Assembly (NCBI RefSeq): GCF_011064845.1
Contig: NZ_CP049015.1
Coordinates: 2,046,001-2,110,000 of the forward strand
Source: Citrobacter freundii ATCC 8090 = MTCC 1658 = NBRC 12681
Lineage (GTDB): Bacteria; Pseudomonadota; Gammaproteobacteria; Enterobacterales; Enterobacteriaceae
Direction of reading: 5' to 3'
DNA: 64,000 nt
Part shown: positions 1 through 8,000 of the stretch, in pieces
Position numbering within the stretch: the stretch's first letter is position 1
How the letters are laid out: each line of letters opens with the position of its first letter
Made by a program: the position numbers and the translations under genes
Notes under the pieces: generated by a model
Told to the model about the DNA's origin: nothing
What the model saw: the letters and a program-made list of their open reading frames with translations, nothing else
The model's database searches: none

Positions 1-141
1 GGCTTGCACCAGCGTTTCGTCGGCTTCCAGGTGTCCTGCGGGTTGATTCCACAAGGCCTTGCCATTGATCGTTTCTTCAACGACTAAGAATTTATCTTCT
101 GCATGCACAATGCAGGCAACGGTGACGTGCGGTTTAAACAT
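1..141 (-). CDS. nudJ: NudJ phosphatase, N-terminal part (gene runs off the window)
   Basis: The reverse strand encodes 47 residues starting [18 protein letters not shown] and continuing through [14 protein letters not shown], which I recognise as the N-terminus of the Nudix hydrolase NudJ (YmfB). NudJ acts on thiamine pyrophosphate/HMP-PP and nucleoside triphosphates. The GHLEADETL stretch is the start of the Nudix box region; the catalytic REUXEE part lies outside the window. In E. coli nudJ lies directly downstream of rluE; here a secreted-protein gene separates the two. Confidence 0.9.
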   Translation of the reverse strand, partial: MFKPHVTVACIVHAEDKFLVVEETINGKALWNQPAGHLEADETLVQA

Positions 142-150
142 GTTTCCCCC

Positions 151-1083
151 TTATTCCTCAGCAAAACCTTCGGCAACATCTGGCCAACTAATTTCACCGC
201 TGGTCTTGTCGATACTGATATAAGCCACAGGAGGCGATGTTTGTGGGTCGGCTCCTCCGCGACACAATGCAGTTTGATGATCCTCGCGTACGATAATCTC
301 AATGGCCTTTTTAGCATTCCAGCTTTCATAAAAAATACATTGATAGTCCGGGCGTAGGCTGAGGGTCGCGACTCGTGTAGCTTCGTCTGTCGATAATGGA
401 TTGATATCATAGCGGTAGTTATCACCGCTGTTTAAAGACTGGAGTTGTGACTTTTTCAACCAGCCGCGTACGATATGGCGATCGGCGGTGTAATAAACCG
501 CTTCAATAAAGTCATCTTTTGACTGCTCTTGTGTGGAAATAATGTCGCCGGGAACCAAAAAAACGGACTGGCTGCGGCACTGTTCCGTTGGCATGGTATA
601 AAACCAGGCGCGATCGTTGCCTGTAACCTGATAATGATTATCAGCAACGGGGGGCATTCTTTCGCGTTGCGGCATCTCTTTGTGCGCCCATTTCTTACAG
701 GCCGGATTTACGGATAAGGGAGTCGTCAGAGGTACCAGACCTTCAGCCGCGACCCAGCCTGTGGCGAACATGCCTTTGGCATCACGGTATCGAACATAGC
801 GAAAAGTATGAACGGGAGCGTCTGCTGATTGGGCCGATCGCGCTTCTCTTAACACCTCTACCGTATTGCCGTTGACCAGGAAAGCAGGGAGCTGACATTC
901 AACATCTGGTGCGGAGTTGAAGTGTAGTCGGGAGGTTGTTTTTACCTTAGCGGTTTCATAGAGATAATCAGCCGCGCCTGCCGCGATACCTGCTGTCGCT
1001 TCACAATTCTGCGCGGCATAACCCAATGGCGATACGGCACACAGAATGAGTGGCGCGATGAGTCGTTTGTCCATTTCTTTCAT
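151..1083 (-). CDS. Putative secreted protein of unknown function
   Basis: This is a 310-residue protein with an N-terminal signal peptide (a hydrophobic stretch LIAPLILCAVSPLGYAA, predicted cleavage after YAA-Q). The mature part is rich in paired cysteines (QNCEA, VECQLP, EQCRSQ, DYQCIF, TALCRG). It contains repeats of the type VRYRDAKGMFATGWV and YTADRHIVRGWLKKS, which look like bacterial SH3-type modules. The C-terminus (AYISIDKTSGEISWPDV) resembles a PepSY-like strand. An alternative ATG lies three codons in (1074); the AAGGAAG ribosome-binding site fits either. I do not recognise a characterised homologue. It sits between nudJ and rluE, which are adjacent in E. coli, so it is probably an accessory gain. 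Confidence 0.7.
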   Translation of the reverse strand: MKEMDKRLIAPLILCAVSPLGYAAQNCEATAGIAAGAADYLYETAKVKTTSRLHFNSAPDVECQLPAFLVNGNTVEVLREARSAQSADAPVHTFRYVRYRDAKGMFATGWVAAEGLVPLTTPLSVNPACKKWAHKEMPQRERMPPVADNHYQVTGNDRAWFYTMPTEQCRSQSVFLVPGDIISTQEQSKDDFIEAVYYTADRHIVRGWLKKSQLQSLNSGDNYRYDINPLSTDEATRVATLSLRPDYQCIFYESWNAKKAIEIIVREDHQTALCRGGADPQTSPPVAYISIDKTSGEISWPDVAEGFAEE

Positions 1084-1117
1084 TCTTCCTTGTTAATGGC
1101 GCTGTAAAGGCCTGATG

Positions 1118-1735
1118 CTAGAGCTCCCGCCACTCGCCGTTGGCGAGATTATCCAGCGTGTAATCCCCCATAGCATAGCGAATGAGACGCAGCGTAGGAT
1201 ATCCAACATGTGCTGTCATACGGCGAACCTGGCGGTTGCGGCCTTCATATAAGGTGACTTTCAGCCAGGTGGTGGGGATATTTTTCCGCTCCCGAATCGG
1301 CGGATTTCTCGGCCACAGCCATACGGGTTCCTCTACTACCTCAATGCCTGCGGGTAGCGTGGGGCCATCATTGAGCGTTACTCCGGTACGCAGGGCGTCC
1401 AGCGCTTCTGCTGTCGGCTCGCCTTCAACCTGGACGTAATAAATTTTCCCGGTACGCTTACCGGGTTGCGTTAACCGCGCCTGCAGTGCGCCGTCATTGG
1501 TCAGCACCAAAAGCCCTTCGCTGTCCCGGTCGAGTCGGCCCGCCGCATAAATTCCCGGCAAGGGAATAAAATCTTTTAACGTGCTTCTGCCAGCCTCGTC
1601 AGTAAATTGTGGCAAAACATCGTAGGGTTTATTGAACAAAACCACGCGTTTTGGCTGGTTTTCTTTACGCTGCTTAGTGACTTGTCGTGAGCTGAATCGC
1701 TCAACCCGGTGATTTCTAAAAGAAGTTTTTTGCAT
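1118..1735 (-). CDS. rluE: 23S rRNA pseudouridine(2457) synthase RluE
   Basis: The 205-residue protein belongs to the RsuA/RluE family of single-site rRNA pseudouridine synthases. The family catalytic motif is seen as [16 protein letters not shown], whose Asp in LDRDSEG is the nucleophile. The C-terminal motif [21 protein letters not shown] is also typical. RluE modifies U2457 in the peptidyl-transferase region of 23S rRNA. A basic N-terminal extension of about 28 residues precedes the conserved [12 protein letters not shown] start, as in other enterobacterial RluE proteins. It is transcribed divergently from icd, as in E. coli. Confidence 0.95.
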   Translation of the reverse strand: MQKTSFRNHRVERFSSRQVTKQRKENQPKRVVLFNKPYDVLPQFTDEAGRSTLKDFIPLPGIYAAGRLDRDSEGLLVLTNDGALQARLTQPGKRTGKIYYVQVEGEPTAEALDALRTGVTLNDGPTLPAGIEVVEEPVWLWPRNPPIRERKNIPTTWLKVTLYEGRNRQVRRMTAHVGYPTLRLIRYAMGDYTLDNLANGEWREL

Positions 1736-1937
1736 GGTATTTTCAGATTATATCAATTGCCGCATTATAGCCTAAGAACGAGTGTCTTTCATGGCGGCGA
1801 ACATTAGGGTAGTATTGACATGCTCATTACAAAACATTAACAAAAAATTGCTCTAACGCATTCGTGCAGCAGGACGCAAACGCACATGCAGCGCGATGAC
1901 AGACGAGCAGAACCAGAAGCGCTCGAAGGAGAGGTGA

Positions 1938-3188
1938 ATGGAAAGCAAAGTAGTTGTTCCGGCGGAAGGTAAGAAGATCACCCTGCAAAACGGCAAACTC
2001 AACGTTCCTGAAAATCCGATTATCCCGTTCATTGAAGGCGACGGTATCGGCGTTGATGTAACCCCACCGATGATCAAAGTTGTCGATGCTGCTGTCGAGA
2101 AAGCCTATAAAGGCGAGCGTAAAATCTCCTGGATGGAAATCTACACCGGTGAGAAATCCACTCAGGTTTATGGCCAGGACGTCTGGCTGCCTGCTGAAAC
2201 CTTAGATCTGATTCGTGAATATCGTGTTGCCATTAAAGGCCCTCTGACCACTCCTGTTGGCGGCGGTATTCGCTCTCTGAACGTAGCTCTGCGTCAGGAA
2301 CTTGACCTGTATGTCTGCCTGCGTCCGGTGCGTTATTATCAGGGTACACCAAGCCCGGTTAAACACCCTGAACTGACCGATATGGTCATCTTCCGTGAAA
2401 ACTCCGAAGATATCTACGCGGGTATCGAGTGGAAAGCTGACTCTGCCGATGCTGAGAAAGTGATTAAATTCCTGCGCGAAGAGATGGGTGTGAAGAAAAT
2501 ACGCTTCCCGGAACATTGCGGTATTGGTATCAAACCGTGTTCTGAAGAAGGGACTAAACGTCTGGTACGTGCAGCGATTGAATACGCCATCGCCAACGAT
2601 CGTGATTCAGTTACCCTGGTACACAAAGGCAACATCATGAAGTTCACCGAAGGCGCGTTCAAAGACTGGGGTTATCAGTTAGCGCGTGAAGAATTTGGTG
2701 GCGAACTGATCGATGGCGGTCCATGGGTGAAAATCAAGAACCCGAAAACCGGTAAAGAGATCGTAGTTAAGGATGTTATCGCCGATGCGTTCCTGCAACA
2801 GATCCTGCTGCGCCCGGCTGAGTATGACGTGATTGCCTGTATGAACCTGAACGGTGACTACATCTCCGATGCGCTGGCCGCACAGGTTGGAGGTATTGGT
2901 ATCGCGCCGGGTGCAAACATTGGTGACGAATGCGCACTGTTCGAAGCAACCCACGGTACTGCACCGAAGTATGCAGGTCAGGATAAAGTGAACCCAGGTT
3001 CTATCATTCTGTCTGCAGAAATGATGCTGCGCCACATGGGTTGGACCGAAGCGGCTGATTTAATTGTTAAAGGTATGGAAGGCGCTATCAACGCGAAAAC
3101 CGTAACCTATGACTTCGAACGTCTGATGGACGGCGCTAAGCTGCTGAAATGTTCAGAGTTTGGTGACGCGATCATCGAAAATATGTAA
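1938..3188 (+). CDS. icd: Isocitrate dehydrogenase (NADP+)
   Basis: This is the full-length 416-residue TCA-cycle enzyme converting isocitrate to 2-oxoglutarate. The phosphorylation/substrate loop ([19 protein letters not shown], with the regulatory Ser at IRSLN) and the dimeric NADP-enzyme pattern are intact. The start ATG follows the Shine-Dalgarno sequence GGAGAGG. The 3' end of icd is the attachment site of e14 and phage 21; integration replaces the last ~165 bp with the element's own copy. Two further copies of this 3' end lie at 14.6 and 16.4 kb, so the terminal ~55 codons of this gene are probably element-derived while coding an unchanged C-terminus (FGDAIIENM). Confidence 0.97.
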   Translation: MESKVVVPAEGKKITLQNGKLNVPENPIIPFIEGDGIGVDVTPPMIKVVDAAVEKAYKGERKISWMEIYTGEKSTQVYGQDVWLPAETLDLIREYRVAIKGPLTTPVGGGIRSLNVALRQELDLYVCLRPVRYYQGTPSPVKHPELTDMVIFRENSEDIYAGIEWKADSADAEKVIKFLREEMGVKKIRFPEHCGIGIKPCSEEGTKRLVRAAIEYAIANDRDSVTLVHKGNIMKFTEGAFKDWGYQLAREEFGGELIDGGPWVKIKNPKTGKEIVVKDVIADAFLQQILLRPAEYDVIACMNLNGDYISDALAAQVGGIGIAPGANIGDECALFEATHGTAPKYAGQDKVNPGSIILSAEMMLRHMGWTEAADLIVKGMEGAINAKTVTYDFERLMDGAKLLKCSEFGDAIIENM

Positions 3189-3240
3189 TCCACATTCTGG
3201 GTTGTATGAGAACGGGAGCCGAGTGGTTCCCGTTTTTTAT
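3024..3240 (+). repeat. icd 3' end and terminator: att-type repeat, copy 1 (in use)
   Basis: The segment from the codons for [13 protein letters not shown] to just past the icd terminator is repeated with a few substitutions at 14627-14842 and 16425-16640. Sequence identity runs through the stop codon and the hairpin that ends in CCCGTTTTTT. This matches the known crossover region of icd-integrating elements, so I read copy 1 as attL. Confidence 0.85.
3209..3239 (+). terminator. Rho-independent terminator of icd
   Basis: An inverted repeat (AACGGGA and TTCCCGTT around a short loop) followed by a T-run lies 20 bp after the icd stop codon. The same hairpin accompanies every icd 3' copy in the window. 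Confidence 0.85.
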
Positions 3241-3257
3241 TATGAGTATCCGAACGG

Positions 3258-3290
3258 TTATCAAAATTTTATCAAAACAAGTTATCAAAA
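3258..3290 (+). repeat. Three direct repeats TTATCAAAA (putative integrase arm sites)
   Basis: The nonamer TTATCAAAA occurs at 3258-3266, 3269-3277 and 3282-3290, starting 20 bp beyond the icd terminator. Short direct repeats beside an attachment core are typical integrase arm-type sites. A single TTATCAAA also precedes each distal icd copy. The assignment is inference. Confidence 0.45.
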
Positions 3291-3532
3291 CGAAATCCCG
3301 GTGCCTGATGTTTTAGTAAGCGTGTTGCAGCATAAGGTGTTCCTGTCTAACCAAGGAAATGGTCAATAGTCGTTTTCAAAAACAGTGGATAACTTTTAAT
3401 CAGCACTACAACTTTGTTATGACGATTTCTACATATGTAACCTTCGCGCAATGCGATCTAAGTAAAAAAGAAGCTGACGAAGCATGCATTCAAGTTTGTA
3501 AATAGACTGTTTAAAATGATGGAATAGCATTA

Positions 3533-3552
3533 TACTGTTCATGCATACAGAT
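3533..3552 (+). promoter_or_regulatory. LexA (SOS) box upstream of the DUF4365 cassette
   Basis: The site reads TACTGTTCATGCATACAG in its core, a perfect CTGT-N8-ACAG palindrome at 3535-3550 with good flanks. It overlaps a near-consensus -10 hexamer (TATACT, 3531-3536) and lies about 65 bp before the start codon at 3615. This placement fits direct LexA repression of the following two genes. Confidence 0.75.
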
Positions 3553-3614
3553 ATTGTTGCTGATCAAATTTACATATAACTATTCTGACTCTACATTGAT
3601 ATGATATTGAGATA

Positions 3615-4184
3615 ATGGATAAAAATCTCAGAGAAGTAATAAGTTTTATTCTTTCTCTAACGAAAGTAGAACATTTAATAATGTACATATCTCATAAAAA
3701 AGAGCAGTTCCAGGTTGGATATTTAAAAGCGTTAGCTTCATGTGCTGGGTTTGATACTGGAAGATGGGATGTTGATAATGACTGTATAGATGTAACATTA
3801 AAAGGTGTCGGATATCCAAAACCAGGTAGACGAAACCCTTGCATCGATATCCAAATGAAGGCTACACAGCGTTTTGAGGAGCAAGGAGATTTTTATCTCT
3901 ATGATCTAAACGTCAGGAACTATGATCACTTACGTGATGAGTGTGTGTCTTCTCCCCAATACCTTATGGTTTTGCACCTGCCTGAGTTGGTCAGTGACTG
4001 GATTAATGAAGCAGGAAGTGGAATTACTCTTAATAATAAATGCTACTGGTTATCATTAAGGGGATTACCAGAGTCTTCGAATTCAGCTACTGTAAGAGTT
4101 AAAATACCTAAAGATCAAAAGGTTACAGTTTCATTACTTCAGTATTTGATGGAACAAGCAAGTATTATGGGGCTTAAAGCATGA
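3615..4184 (+). CDS. DUF4365-type protein, putative PD-(D/E)XK nuclease; first gene of SOS-linked cassette
   Basis: The 189-residue soluble protein has the layout of DUF4365 proteins. An N-terminal helix carries Glu30 (KKEQFQVGYLKALASCAGF), followed by an acidic strand ending at Asp59 (DVDNDCIDV) and the strand IDIQMKAT with Gln80-x-Lys82. Glu-Asp-Q-x-K is the spacing of PD-(D/E)XK nuclease folds; catalysis is inferred. The C-terminal half has a conserved-looking PQYLMVLHLPE strand and NNKCYWLSLRG. Its stop codon overlaps the start of the next gene (ATGA), so the two are translationally coupled. A LexA box lies upstream. In e14 the position between icd and int is occupied by ymfD, ymfE and the T4-exclusion gene lit. 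Confidence 0.7.
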   Translation: MDKNLREVISFILSLTKVEHLIMYISHKKEQFQVGYLKALASCAGFDTGRWDVDNDCIDVTLKGVGYPKPGRRNPCIDIQMKATQRFEEQGDFYLYDLNVRNYDHLRDECVSSPQYLMVLHLPELVSDWINEAGSGITLNNKCYWLSLRGLPESSNSATVRVKIPKDQKVTVSLLQYLMEQASIMGLKA

Positions 4185-5314
4185 AGATTGAAAACGAGAA
4201 ATTCATTGCTACGGCTCATTTTGGGAAATATTTATCTATCAATGGTTGGTCTTTGACAAGTAGTAGGGATAGTGTTTTTAACATATGGGAGTCAGATGAC
4301 CATCCAGATTATGAGGTATTACAACCACTCAATCCGATAGCCTCAGATTTCAAGAGAAGAGTCCTTGATTTGATTGATGTGTTATCTATAACACAAAGTA
4401 AAAGTACGGATAGTATAATTTCTGAGTTAAACGAAGCCAGTGATGACATAATTCGGATTAGGGTTATACATGAGGATGTGGTAGACGGTTCCATACCATT
4501 CAATGATGGTGTGGAATTATTCATTAAAACTAAGGAACTTTTAATTTCATCTGCCAGATCACTAATTAAAGCTCAGAAAGGTATTTATGGTGGTAAAGCA
4601 CCCAAAATAGTTAGTGAGTATTTTGATAGTTTAAAACTATCACAGACTGAAATTGGTAGTTATGTGTTAAAAATTGAATCGCCAATTTTTTTCACCACGA
4701 GTGATCAGGAAGACCACTGTTCAATACCCTTTGGTCGGAGTGTGTCAGAACGTGTAGTACATAGCGTTTCTAAGTTAGAACAAGCCGTTAATTTGTTCAA
4801 GGATAATAATAATTACAGACACTTTGAAGAGGTTGTTAAATATGGAGTAAATGCATCATTATGCGCTGCAATTATTGGTCTGAGCGGTTCTAATCACAAT
4901 CGTTCTATTGAGATATCTATTCAGCCTTCTCCCTTTGCAAATATGGAAAATTTGCGCACTAAATCCATAAAAATATGTGCGTCTGACATTCCGTTTATTG
5001 AGAGAGCTAGGGGGTATTATTCAAATCAATACTCAATCCCGAATTATACTTTAATCGGGAAAGTTATTAAGTTAGCTAGGGATAATGATTTTGGTCATGG
5101 TATCGCAACTATATATGAGCGTAGAAATGGGCGTAATTTTAAAAGGCGAACTGTTGAGTGTTCTCTTGATGAAGTTTCATATAATAAAGCAATCGATGCT
5201 CATAGCAGATCCCTATCGATTCATCTTACTGGTATGTTGATAATTTCAGGCAGGAAAACACGTTTGATGAATGCTCGTTTATTAAAGAGAAGCGAGAAAC
5301 TTATTTTAGATTAA
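4181..5314 (+). CDS. Uncharacterised partner protein of the DUF4365 cassette
   Basis: This 377-residue soluble protein has no domain I recognise. The start codon overlaps the upstream stop (ATGA), with a GGGG Shine-Dalgarno in the end of the first gene. Visible features are an acidic helical N-terminal half (for example FKRRVLDLIDVLSITQSKS), a central segment with Ile/Ser-rich strands, and a basic C-terminal part (RNGRNFKRRTVECSL, GRKTRLMNARLLKRSEK) suggesting nucleic-acid contact. Low G+C and codon use unlike icd mark it as recently acquired. A terminator follows immediately, so the two genes form a closed transcription unit. Function is unknown; an anti-phage or stress-effector role is inference from gene position and SOS control. 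Confidence 0.6.
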   Translation: MKIENEKFIATAHFGKYLSINGWSLTSSRDSVFNIWESDDHPDYEVLQPLNPIASDFKRRVLDLIDVLSITQSKSTDSIISELNEASDDIIRIRVIHEDVVDGSIPFNDGVELFIKTKELLISSARSLIKAQKGIYGGKAPKIVSEYFDSLKLSQTEIGSYVLKIESPIFFTTSDQEDHCSIPFGRSVSERVVHSVSKLEQAVNLFKDNNNYRHFEEVVKYGVNASLCAAIIGLSGSNHNRSIEISIQPSPFANMENLRTKSIKICASDIPFIERARGYYSNQYSIPNYTLIGKVIKLARDNDFGHGIATIYERRNGRNFKRRTVECSLDEVSYNKAIDAHSRSLSIHLTGMLIISGRKTRLMNARLLKRSEKLILD

Positions 5315-5334
5315 CCCGCTTTAGCGGGTTTTAT
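5312..5334. terminator. Terminator between the cassette and int
   Basis: The stem AACCCGC/GCGGGTT with a TTTA loop is followed by TTTATT. It ends the two-gene cassette and may also act on the converging int transcript. Confidence 0.8.
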
Positions 5335-5381
5335 TCTATTTGCGTTACGCTTATAAATAAGCTATCAAGTTTGATTATTAC

Positions 5382-6506
5382 TCAAACCACTTTAATCCAA
5401 TTTTTTCCGCGATCATCATGATAACGATCAGTTTGCTGTTGTGTTTTATGACCAAGCAGTTTTTGCGTATCTAATCCTTGCTTTTTATAAAGACGTTCAG
5501 ATAAAGATCGTTGTTCATGGAATGTTGCGGGTGAGCCATCCCCCCAGTCAATCCCTGCTAAATCCCTTGCTTTACTGAAATTCATCGTCAACGTATTGGA
5601 TTTAACCTGTGCTCCACGTTCAGCCTGTGAAGTCGTACGAAAAAAATGTACAAGGTATGGGCTGACTGCATAGTCACGACAACGAGCAACAACATCGCGC
5701 AGGCTCCAGTTGATTTCAATCAAACGCAGGGAAAGAGGAATAGCTATTTTGCTGCCGGTTTTTTCCTGTTCGATATGCAGATGATCATCCCAGATATCGC
5801 TAAATTTCATTTTGGATATGTCCCCAAGACGTTGCCCGGTCACAAGGGCAAGCAGCATCGCATTCCCCATATACTGATGTTTCTTATCTGCGATATCGAA
5901 AATCTTCTGCCACTCTTCGAGACTAAGGCGTTGCCGGGTAATTTTTCGTCTGGGCTGTTTAGTCGCAAGGGCAGGGTTGTGACCTGGCGGAACTTCGCCG
6001 TAGTGCTGGGCCTCTTTGAATACATCGATCAGAACTGAGCGAACAACTTGTGCCATTCTTGGTTGGCCTGCAGATAGATACTCTTCAAGAATTTGAGCAA
6101 TATCCCTGACATCAACGGAAGATATTAGCTTCATTCCCGCACGTTCTTTGAGAAGTGCAATAGGCTTGGCTTTTTGTTTATATGTATTCTCCTTGATATC
6201 ACCTGAAGCGAATCTTTCCTCCTGAATTTTCCAGTATCGCTCAAGCCAGGTAATAGTCGTAATTGCTTTACCCTTGCTGGTAGCGATTCGATCGCTAATA
6301 GCCAGTACCTGTCTTGAACGCTGCTCAGCAAGCCTTGCGTTTGCCTCAGTAGCAATTGCTCTAGCCTCAGCTTCATCAGTACCCAGGCTATGAAATTTCC
6401 CAGTCACAGGGTGCTTGTACCGCCAATAAACTTTATTGACCTTACGACTGTAAAGAGGATAGAGGTTAGGTATTGATACATTATTTTTACGTGGTCTCGC
6501 AGCCAT
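5382..6506 (-). CDS. Tyrosine-family integrase (e14/phage 21 type, icd-specific)
   Basis: The 374-residue integrase has an N-terminal arm-binding region, a core-binding SAM-like domain and a C-terminal catalytic domain. All catalytic residues are visible: Arg226 (TGQRLGD), Lys in EKTGSK, His330 and Arg333 (FHEQRSLSERLY), His353 (LLGHKT) and the nucleophile Tyr362 (TDRYHDD). Together with the duplicated icd ends, the similarity to the e14/21 group indicates site-specific recombination at icd. It points towards icd, as intE does. The start overlaps xis by 20 bp. Confidence 0.93.
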   Translation of the reverse strand: MAARPRKNNVSIPNLYPLYSRKVNKVYWRYKHPVTGKFHSLGTDEAEARAIATEANARLAEQRSRQVLAISDRIATSKGKAITTITWLERYWKIQEERFASGDIKENTYKQKAKPIALLKERAGMKLISSVDVRDIAQILEEYLSAGQPRMAQVVRSVLIDVFKEAQHYGEVPPGHNPALATKQPRRKITRQRLSLEEWQKIFDIADKKHQYMGNAMLLALVTGQRLGDISKMKFSDIWDDHLHIEQEKTGSKIAIPLSLRLIEINWSLRDVVARCRDYAVSPYLVHFFRTTSQAERGAQVKSNTLTMNFSKARDLAGIDWGDGSPATFHEQRSLSERLYKKQGLDTQKLLGHKTQQQTDRYHDDRGKNWIKVV

Positions 6507-6732
6507 CGCTGAGGATCCTTTGCAATTTTAGTGAATCAGATTTCTTGATAACCGGCGCAGCAAGTTCACCAACCAATTCAGCATCCTCCCTAACTCTCCA
6601 GAGCCTACCTTGTTTCATTGCAGGTGGAGAAAAGAGATTTTGCTTAGCGTAACGGCGCAATGTCGAGACGCTAGGTGGATTACTTCTGTATTTATCGGTT
6701 GCCCACTCTTCAAGAGTTAACATCTGAATCAT
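6487..6732 (-). CDS. Excisionase (Xis/AlpA-like recombination directionality factor)
   Basis: The 81-residue protein begins MIQMLTLEEWATDKY and has the winged-helix pattern PPSVSTLRRYAKQNLFSPPAMKQGRLWRV, typical of lambda Xis/XisE proteins: a helix-turn-helix followed by the wing. It is upstream of and overlaps int by 20 bp, the usual xis-int arrangement. A GGAG sequence lies nine bases before the first ATG; a second ATG three codons in is possible. Confidence 0.85.
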   Translation of the reverse strand: MIQMLTLEEWATDKYRSNPPSVSTLRRYAKQNLFSPPAMKQGRLWRVREDAELVGELAAPVIKKSDSLKLQRILSDGCETT

Positions 6733-7143
6733 GCGTTATTCTCCATAGAACCCAGCTGCACCCGGGTTTTAACATCAAAGATTCGTACGGTTCTCCGCTG
6801 CCGTGTATACCGCTACTTTCAGCAGATTAAATCAGTTAACTTTTCCTACGACCCACGGCTTAGAAGTCCGTTGCTCTCTTTAAGCTAACATCGCAACTGG
6901 AAGCGCGCTCCGGTAGTTTTGGATTAACGACTGACCATAAAGGTTAAGGGACAGAACGCGCTTTCATGTTGAGCCCTTAAAAAGGCTGGCGGTTACCGGA
7001 CAAACGGGAAAACACCGGACCGCCAGAACAGGGATGTAATTCTTATTGCTTTGGCCTGCTTTTAACCACATCAGGCGCGGTGGATCCTGCTATTCCCCAA
7101 CAACAAGGATTCGGTTAATCTGGATATCTTCTAAAAAATAGAT
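6733..7143. other. Non-coding stretch upstream of xis with a GC-rich hairpin
   Basis: I find no plausible gene. An 8-bp perfect inverted repeat CTGGCGGT (6986-6993) and ACCGCCAG (7019-7026) brackets a 25-base loop that contains a second pair, ACCGG/CCGGA. The region should carry the xis-int promoter and that of the rightward membrane-protein gene. Confidence 0.5.
7117..7131 (+). repeat. Left arm of 15-bp inverted repeat flanking the membrane-protein gene
   Basis: AATCTGGATATCTTC here is the exact reverse complement of GAAGATATCCAGATT at 7660-7674. The pair brackets the gene at 7144-7617 and nothing else. Confidence 0.8.
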
Positions 7144-7617
7144 ATGGTGCAAACAGTGAAAAAGGATAAAACTAAAAATATTCCGCATGAAGGAAATGAA
7201 ATTTACTATGCCGGTCTCCGCTCAATTCTTAGCGGCACCGTTTACTCTATGCTAGGTACATATGTTACTGCACTGATGACTAACAAAATTAGTCTTGTTG
7301 ATTTTATACAGTTTCCTTTGGTTCTGATTCATACTCTTCCCGCGGTGTGTTTGATTTTATGGTGGAGTTCATATAGAAGGCCAAATATGGTGTTTTGGTC
7401 GATTGGTCCAATCATTTATTTTCCAAAAATTGCTAAAATAATATTGGTGCTTATGTACATCTTAATAGGTGTTATGTGCTCGCTTATATTTGATGCTATG
7501 TCTAACCCTTACTTAGCTTTTGACACGCTTATCTATAGTTATATTTCTCTAATAGTCTATTGGTTATTGCTAGTCTGTTTTTCATCTGTGTCGATTAAGA
7601 AATTTTCTGCAGAGTAA
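7144..7617 (+). CDS. Four-helix membrane protein of unknown function (prophage cargo)
   Basis: The 157-residue protein has a charged N-terminus (MVQTVKKDKTKNIPHEGNE) and four hydrophobic segments at roughly residues 26-46, 52-72, 88-112 and 125-147. It has no signal peptide and no motif I recognise. It is AT-rich, stands alone, reads away from xis and is bracketed by a 15-bp inverted repeat. Its position next to the int-xis end of the element suggests a lysogenic-conversion gene such as a superinfection-exclusion membrane protein, but this is inference. No strong Shine-Dalgarno precedes the ATG. Confidence 0.6.
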   Translation: MVQTVKKDKTKNIPHEGNEIYYAGLRSILSGTVYSMLGTYVTALMTNKISLVDFIQFPLVLIHTLPAVCLILWWSSYRRPNMVFWSIGPIIYFPKIAKIILVLMYILIGVMCSLIFDAMSNPYLAFDTLIYSYISLIVYWLLLVCFSSVSIKKFSAE

Positions 7618-7659
7618 TTACTAAGAAGTAAGGTAAGTTAGTGTAGTTTACCTATTACT

Positions 7660-7674
7660 GAAGATATCCAGATT
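7660..7674 (-). repeat. Right arm of 15-bp inverted repeat
   Basis: GAAGATATCCAGATT is the reverse complement of 7117-7131. It lies 43 bp after the stop codon of the membrane-protein gene. Confidence 0.8.
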
Positions 7675-7681
7675 GTTAAAG

Positions 7682-7709
7682 AGCGAAGCATCCTACGGGG
7701 CGCTTTTTT
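7682..7709 (+). terminator. Possible terminator after the membrane-protein gene
   Basis: AGCG...CGCT pairs around a 15-base loop and is followed by six T residues (7704-7709). The stem is short, so the call is tentative. Confidence 0.4.
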
Positions 7710-7727
7710 GTTACCTCAGGTATCTTT

Positions 7728-7853
7728 GGGCGGGGGCCAGTGACTAGCTGGCATCCCTACGGTACTTTTCACCGACAACCGCGGGTTAGACGGTTCCGTT
7801 TCGTCGGATAGAGCTGCCGATGCTGGTAGTCACTCCAGCCCGTAACCCCTCCC
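7728..7853 (+). ncRNA. Candidate structured RNA (nested multi-stem fold)
   Basis: By hand, the segment folds into an outer stem (7728-7735 with 7846-7853, one mismatch), a long inner stem (7739-7755 with 7819-7834, including the perfect AGTGACTA/TAGTCACT and one bulged G), and an apical stem CCGAC/GTCGG (7772-7776 with 7803-7807) enclosing AACCG/CGGTT (7778-7782 with 7791-7795). No gene overlaps it. I cannot name a known family. There is no reverse transcriptase nearby, so a retron is not indicated. Strand is undetermined, since the palindromic stems fold on either strand. Confidence 0.45.
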
Positions 7854-8000
7854 GAAGACACCTGTTAGCGAATCATCCGGTTATTCATATGCCACCGACG
7901 GCTACTTCGTGGGCGTCCTGCTGTAAGTAGCCCGCATAATCGTGCCATTCACATTTAGAGATCATCCGGCATAATCAATCTGCCAACGAAGGAGATCGCT

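Larger units (their letters stand above)
3241..3614. other. Element left end and promoter region, no gene
   Basis: This is an AT-rich stretch between the icd terminator and the first cargo gene. It holds three direct repeats of TTATCAAAA next to icd (possible integrase arm sites), a -10-like TATACT at 3531-3536, and a LexA box overlapping it. I see no coding region with convincing composition. Confidence 0.6.

Noticed and set aside
7728..7853. Retron msr/msd interpretation of the structured segment
   Set aside because: No reverse transcriptase gene is present anywhere near it.
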